NCBI GenBank assembly: GCA_021791615.1
Contig: JAJYWG010000379.1
Location: 1-7,912, forward strand
Direction of reading: 5' to 3'
DNA: 7,912 nucleotides
From: Actinomycetes bacterium
GTDB lineage: Bacteria > Actinomycetota > Acidimicrobiia > Acidimicrobiales > RAAP-2
Shown here: positions 6,188 to 7,912 of the stretch, in pieces
Numbering within the stretch: position 1 is the stretch's first letter
Layout: every line of letters starts with the position of its first letter
Notes under the pieces: model-generated
Databases searched by the model: none
Told to the model about the DNA's origin: nothing
The model's input: the letters and a program-made list of their open reading frames with translations, nothing else
Translations under genes and position numbers: made by a program

Positions 6188-6483
6188 CTGGTCCTCCCGT
6201 TGCCGTTGGTCGTAGCCGTCGGGCAGCTTTTCGCCAGGCGGCGTACCTCGGTGACGTCCAAGCCGAGGACGACAGCGGTGAGATCGGCGGAGACCTGGCG
6301 GGCCATGTCTGCTATCGCCGCTTCCACTCCGCCTTGGGCGGCAGCGACCTGGCGGTCGGCCTCGGCGAGCACCTCCCCTCGCCGGGCGAGCGCCTGATCG
6401 AGGCGGGCGACGGCGCGGCGATGCGCGGCGTCGAGTGTGGCCAGAGCGCGCTGGGCGTCGCGCACCTCGTCTCGGACAGCCAT
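6184..6483 (-). CDS. Small coiled-coil protein, first gene of the operon
   Basis: This encodes a 99-aa, highly charged, helical protein. VRDEVRDAQRALATLDAAHR opens a likely coiled coil over residues about 3-60. The C-terminal GLDVTEVRRLAK resembles the end of a small helix-turn-helix or DNA-contacting helix. The ATG at 6483 is chosen because AAGGAGG lies five bases upstream. An in-frame upstream extension to 6654 has Pro-rich, poor coding content and would read through the decayed paralogue remnant. The protein is related to the one at 7372-7821: both begin VRDEVR and both end with GLD followed by EVRRLA or ELRRLA. Its stop overlaps the next gene as GTGA. It may be a regulator or DNA-binding accessory factor, on weak evidence. 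Confidence 0.8.
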   Translation of the reverse strand: MAVRDEVRDAQRALATLDAAHRRAVARLDQALARRGEVLAEADRQVAAAQGGVEAAIADMARQVSADLTAVVLGLDVTEVRRLAKSCPTATTNGNGRTR

Positions 6484-6499
6484 GATGACCTCCTTGGCG

Positions 6500-6516
6500 G
6501 ACCGCGACCTGCGGTC
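6500..6516. promoter_or_regulatory. Palindrome just upstream of the operon's ribosome site
   Basis: GACCGC, loop GACCT, GCGGTC is a perfect 6-bp-arm inverted repeat. It ends four bases before the AAGGAGG of the operon's first gene. It could be an operator or a leader hairpin affecting translation. No convincing -10 box is visible on the minus strand nearby, so the operon promoter is not identified. Confidence 0.35.
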
Positions 6517-6607
6517 TCTGACAGGGAGGGGGGTGGTGGGGTCACCCTTGGCGGGCCGGAGCGCCGGCACCTCCCCCGGGTGCGAGCTGGTGGCGGCTGT
6601 CAGCCGG

Positions 6608-6725
6608 TCAGGTGGTTGGAGGTTGGCGGGTGAGGCGACGCACCTCGGGTGCACGCTGGCCGACCGATGTCGAGACCAGTCGTTGCGTAGTCGGCGTCGG
6701 GCTTGCGGCGTGGGCGATCACGATC
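6608..6725 (-). pseudogene. Decayed 3' end of a coiled-coil gene paralogue
   Basis: The minus strand reads KPDADYATTGLDIG in one frame, then QRAPEVRRLTRQPP in the next with a stop at 6608. Joined, these match KTMARYGTLGLDMIGQSAPELRRLARLP at the C-terminus of the gene at 7372-7821, and the DNA itself is alike (both contain GGTCTCGACAT and CGGCCAG). Homology fades near 6725, just short of the toxin-antitoxin operator at 6738. There is no start or N-terminal part. This is a remnant, possibly cut off when the TA module arrived. A second, weaker similarity to the same 3' end may lie near 6545-6590. Confidence 0.65.
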
Positions 6726-6737
6726 CCGCCTCGCTCC

Positions 6738-6755
6738 GTACCACTCCCGTGGTAC
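6738..6755. promoter_or_regulatory. Palindromic operator of the toxin-antitoxin operon
   Basis: GTACCAC, TCCC, GTGGTAC is a perfect 7-bp-arm inverted repeat. Its right arm overlaps the -10 box (TACACT, 6753-6758). Binding of the ribbon-helix-helix antitoxin, alone or with toxin, would block RNA polymerase; autoregulation of this kind is known for BrnTA. The site-protein match is inferred. Confidence 0.65.
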
Positions 6756-6767
6756 ACTAGGGTGGTG
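6753..6767 (+). promoter_or_regulatory. Leaderless promoter: TACACT, six bases, GTG start
   Basis: TACACT (6753-6758) is followed by AGGGTG and then the GTG at 6765. This puts the transcription start on the first base of the toxin start codon. It is the same geometry as the zinc-finger gene promoter at 495-506. No clear -35 element is seen. Confidence 0.6.
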
Positions 6768-7034
6768 TTCGGGGAGGTGATGTGGACCGAAGACTCCGAA
6801 ACCCACATTGGCCGCCACAACGTGACCCCACTCGAAGTCGAACAGGTCCTCTACAGCCAGCCTCGCTTAGCGGTCCCTGGCCGCGACGACACAACGGAGA
6901 TCCTGGGTCAGACCGACGCCGGCCGGCTGCTGTTGGTGGTCGTGACCGAAGCCGGCGACGGTCGGGACTTCGTGGTCACCGCCCGCGACATGACCGTCGC
7001 CGAGAAACGAACGTTCCGAGAAAGGAGCCGTTGA
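6765..7034 (+). CDS. brnT: BrnT-like toxin (predicted ribonuclease) of a type II TA module
   Basis: This is an 89-aa protein with BrnT/DUF497-like layout: a Trp near the start (MWTEDSETHI), then IGRHNVTPLEVEQVLY (15-30) in place of the family's K-H-G-V-S segment. A strand with E45 (TTEILGQT), a hydrophobic strand RLLLVVVTEAG (54-64), and VVTARDMTVAEKRTFRER (70-87) matching the conserved I-S-A-R and E-R ending follow. BrnT proteins are RNase-fold toxins that stop translation by cleaving RNA; activity here is inferred. GTG at 6765 is preferred because it sits six bases after the TACACT box. The ATG at 6780 would have GGGGAGG only two bases upstream, too close. The partner antitoxin gene follows after two bases. 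The order toxin then antitoxin is usual for brnTA. Alternative: another small RelE/BrnT-fold family. Confidence 0.75.
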   Translation: MFGEVMWTEDSETHIGRHNVTPLEVEQVLYSQPRLAVPGRDDTTEILGQTDAGRLLLVVVTEAGDGRDFVVTARDMTVAEKRTFRERSR

Positions 7035-7036
7035 CC

Positions 7037-7342
7037 ATGGACCAGGACAAGATCGACCAGCTGCGCGACTACTACGACACCACTGACGTGGCCGGGCACT
7101 TCACCGAGGCCACGCTCCAGACCGACAAGGCCGCCGAGGTCCTGGTGTCATCGTCGATCCGACTCCCGCAGTCGCTCATGAACCAGGTCCGGGCCCAAGC
7201 CGCCGAGCTGGGAATCCCGGCCACGACGCTCATGCGTCAGTGGATCACCGAGCGAGCGACCACACCTACGACGCCGGCGGCGGTCTCGGTAGCCGATCTG
7301 CAGCGCTTCATCGCGGAGCACGCTCACCCGTTGGCTTCGTAA
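7037..7342 (+). CDS. brnA: BrnA-like ribbon-helix-helix antitoxin
   Basis: This is a 101-aa protein. Residues about 38-74 form a ribbon-helix-helix DNA-binding domain: strand SSSIRLP, helix SLMNQVRAQAAELG, turn with PATTL, helix MRQWITERA. The N-terminal LRDYYDTTDVAGHF (9-22) is a negatively charged lead that could bind and shield the toxin. The C-terminal tail after the RHH (about 75-101) is longer than in minimal antitoxins. The ATG at 7037 lies two bases after the toxin stop, with AAGGAG nine bases upstream inside the toxin's last codons, so the two are co-translated. It probably binds the palindrome at 6738-6755 to repress its own operon. Confidence 0.78.
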   Translation: MDQDKIDQLRDYYDTTDVAGHFTEATLQTDKAAEVLVSSSIRLPQSLMNQVRAQAAELGIPATTLMRQWITERATTPTTPAAVSVADLQRFIAEHAHPLAS

Positions 7343-7371
7343 CCCCCACCCAACGACGGGCGACAGGCAAG

Positions 7372-7821
7372 TCAGGCCATGGGCAGGCGGGCCAGGCGGC
7401 GCAGTTCGGGCGCGCTCTGGCCGATCATGTCGAGACCGAGCGTTCCGTAGCGGGCCATGGTCTTGCTCGCCTTGGCGAGGGTGGTACGAGCGGCGAGCAC
7501 CTTGGCGTCCTCGCTGTCCAGCACCCGGTCCCGCTCAGCGATGGCGGCCTCCACTGCAGGCCGGGCGCGGATCGCCCGGGCCTTGGCTTTGGCGGCTTCG
7601 ACGTCGTGGAAGGAGCGCCTGCGACACACCGCCTCGAAGCGGACCACGCTCAGCCCACCAGTGGCGTTCGTGACGCGGCGCTCCAACTGCTCGCAGAGCC
7701 GGTCCCGAGCCTCGACCGCTCGCTGCCAGTCATCGTAGGCGAGTCTCCACCCCTCGGCTGCATCGGCCATCTGCACGGCCGCTGCCCGCACCTCGTCTCT
7801 CACCACCACGCAGCTACTCAT
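7372..7821 (-). CDS. Coiled-coil protein, paralogue of the operon's first gene
   Basis: This is a 149-aa, charged, almost wholly helical protein, without signal peptide or membrane segment. It opens with VVRDEVRAAAVQMADA and has long heptad-like stretches (about 20-55 and 70-125). It closes with GTLGLDMIGQSAPELRRLARL. Both ends resemble the 99-aa protein at 6184-6483, while the middle is longer. I do not recognise a named family. ATG at 7821 is used. GTG three codons earlier at 7830 is also possible, and neither has a strong ribosome site. It converges on the antitoxin gene with about 29 bases between stops and no clear terminator. It may be the last or only gene of a transcript entering from the right, outside the window. 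Confidence 0.75.
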   Translation of the reverse strand: MSSCVVVRDEVRAAAVQMADAAEGWRLAYDDWQRAVEARDRLCEQLERRVTNATGGLSVVRFEAVCRRRSFHDVEAAKAKARAIRARPAVEAAIAERDRVLDSEDAKVLAARTTLAKASKTMARYGTLGLDMIGQSAPELRRLARLPMA

Positions 7822-7912
7822 AGCACCCACCAGTGACGCTCACCTGCTGTCTCTGCCATAGATAGCAACGATCGCCTACCTCGATAGCGGACCACGTCGT
7901 CACCCGCCGTGC
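7822..7912. other. Upstream region without recognised gene
   Basis: These 91 bases lie upstream of the minus-strand coiled-coil gene and reach the window edge. They are somewhat AT-richer around 7855-7885. I see no convincing -10/-35 pair or longer repeat. The promoter of the neighbouring gene would be expected here. Confidence 0.3.

Noticed and set aside
5420..6397. Plus-strand open frame of 325 codons opposite the two hypothetical genes
   Set aside because: It was considered because the minus-strand proteins are unrecognised. The minus frames have ribosome sites and chained stop-start overlaps; this one has neither and is Arg/Gly/Ser-rich without structure.
6484..6654. Upstream extension of the 99-aa coiled-coil gene to a start at 6654
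   Set aside because: The extension is Pro/Ser/Arg-rich, overlaps the decayed paralogue, and ignores an AAGGAGG placed five bases before the ATG at 6483.
6612..6764. N-terminal extension of the BrnT-like toxin to 6612
   Set aside because: It would translate through the operator, the -10 box and the opposite-strand remnant. The family length and promoter geometry support the GTG at 6765.
7240..7836. Plus-strand open frame of 198 codons overlapping the antitoxin end and the coiled-coil gene
   Set aside because: It starts inside the antitoxin gene in another frame and runs opposite a coherent coiled-coil protein. No ribosome site or motif is present.

Overview
The window looks like accessory DNA from a high-GC Gram-positive bacterium, probably an actinomycete. 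The composition is strongly GC-rich with heavy use of G/C-ending codons. Start codons include GTG and TTG, two promoters fit the actinobacterial leaderless pattern (TANNNT, six bases, then the start codon), and the proteins are rich in Ala, Arg and Gly. I see no rRNA, tRNA or CRISPR array. The gene set (RepA-type RecA-fold ATPase, compact UvrD-type helicase, small coiled-coil proteins, a toxin-antitoxin pair and a transposon) fits the replication/maintenance region of a plasmid, integrative element or prophage.

Layout, left to right. Positions 1-75 are flanking DNA with two 11-bp direct repeats 22 bp apart. Positions about 76-2140 form an IS256-family transposon: matched IS256-type ends, an 8-bp direct repeat outside them, and a 442-aa DDE transposase on the minus strand. 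It is about 0.6 kb longer than expected because a zinc-finger passenger gene (195-494) lies between the transposase stop and the left end. The passenger has its own leaderless promoter, and a hairpin-promoter-5' gene segment is tandemly duplicated, leaving a broken second start at 639.

Positions 2170-6483 carry a minus-strand operon, read right to left: a 99-aa coiled-coil protein, two unrecognised Ala-rich proteins, a UvrD-like helicase and a RepA-like ATPase. The first four overlap stop-to-start by one to four bases (GTGA, TGATG/GTGA, TTGA). The helicase 3' end has a 37-bp perfect direct repeat with a 74-bp period. Removing one 74-bp period would join the helicase to a plausible C-terminal domain now lying out of frame, so the gene is either frameshifted or reversibly switchable. 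A perfect 9-bp-stem hairpin separates it from the ATPase gene.

Positions 6608-6725 hold a decayed 3' end of a coiled-coil gene. Next to it on the plus strand is a BrnT/BrnA-type toxin-antitoxin operon (6765-7342). Its promoter is leaderless and its -10 box lies partly inside a perfect 7-bp-arm palindrome, a likely autoregulatory operator. Converging on it is a full-length relative of the first operon gene (7372-7821, minus). The last 91 bases hold no gene that I can support.

Working model: the ATPase and helicase act in replication of the element, the TA pair stabilises it, and the IS256-type transposon landed 3' of the ATPase gene, between it and the two direct repeats that could be iterons or operator sites.
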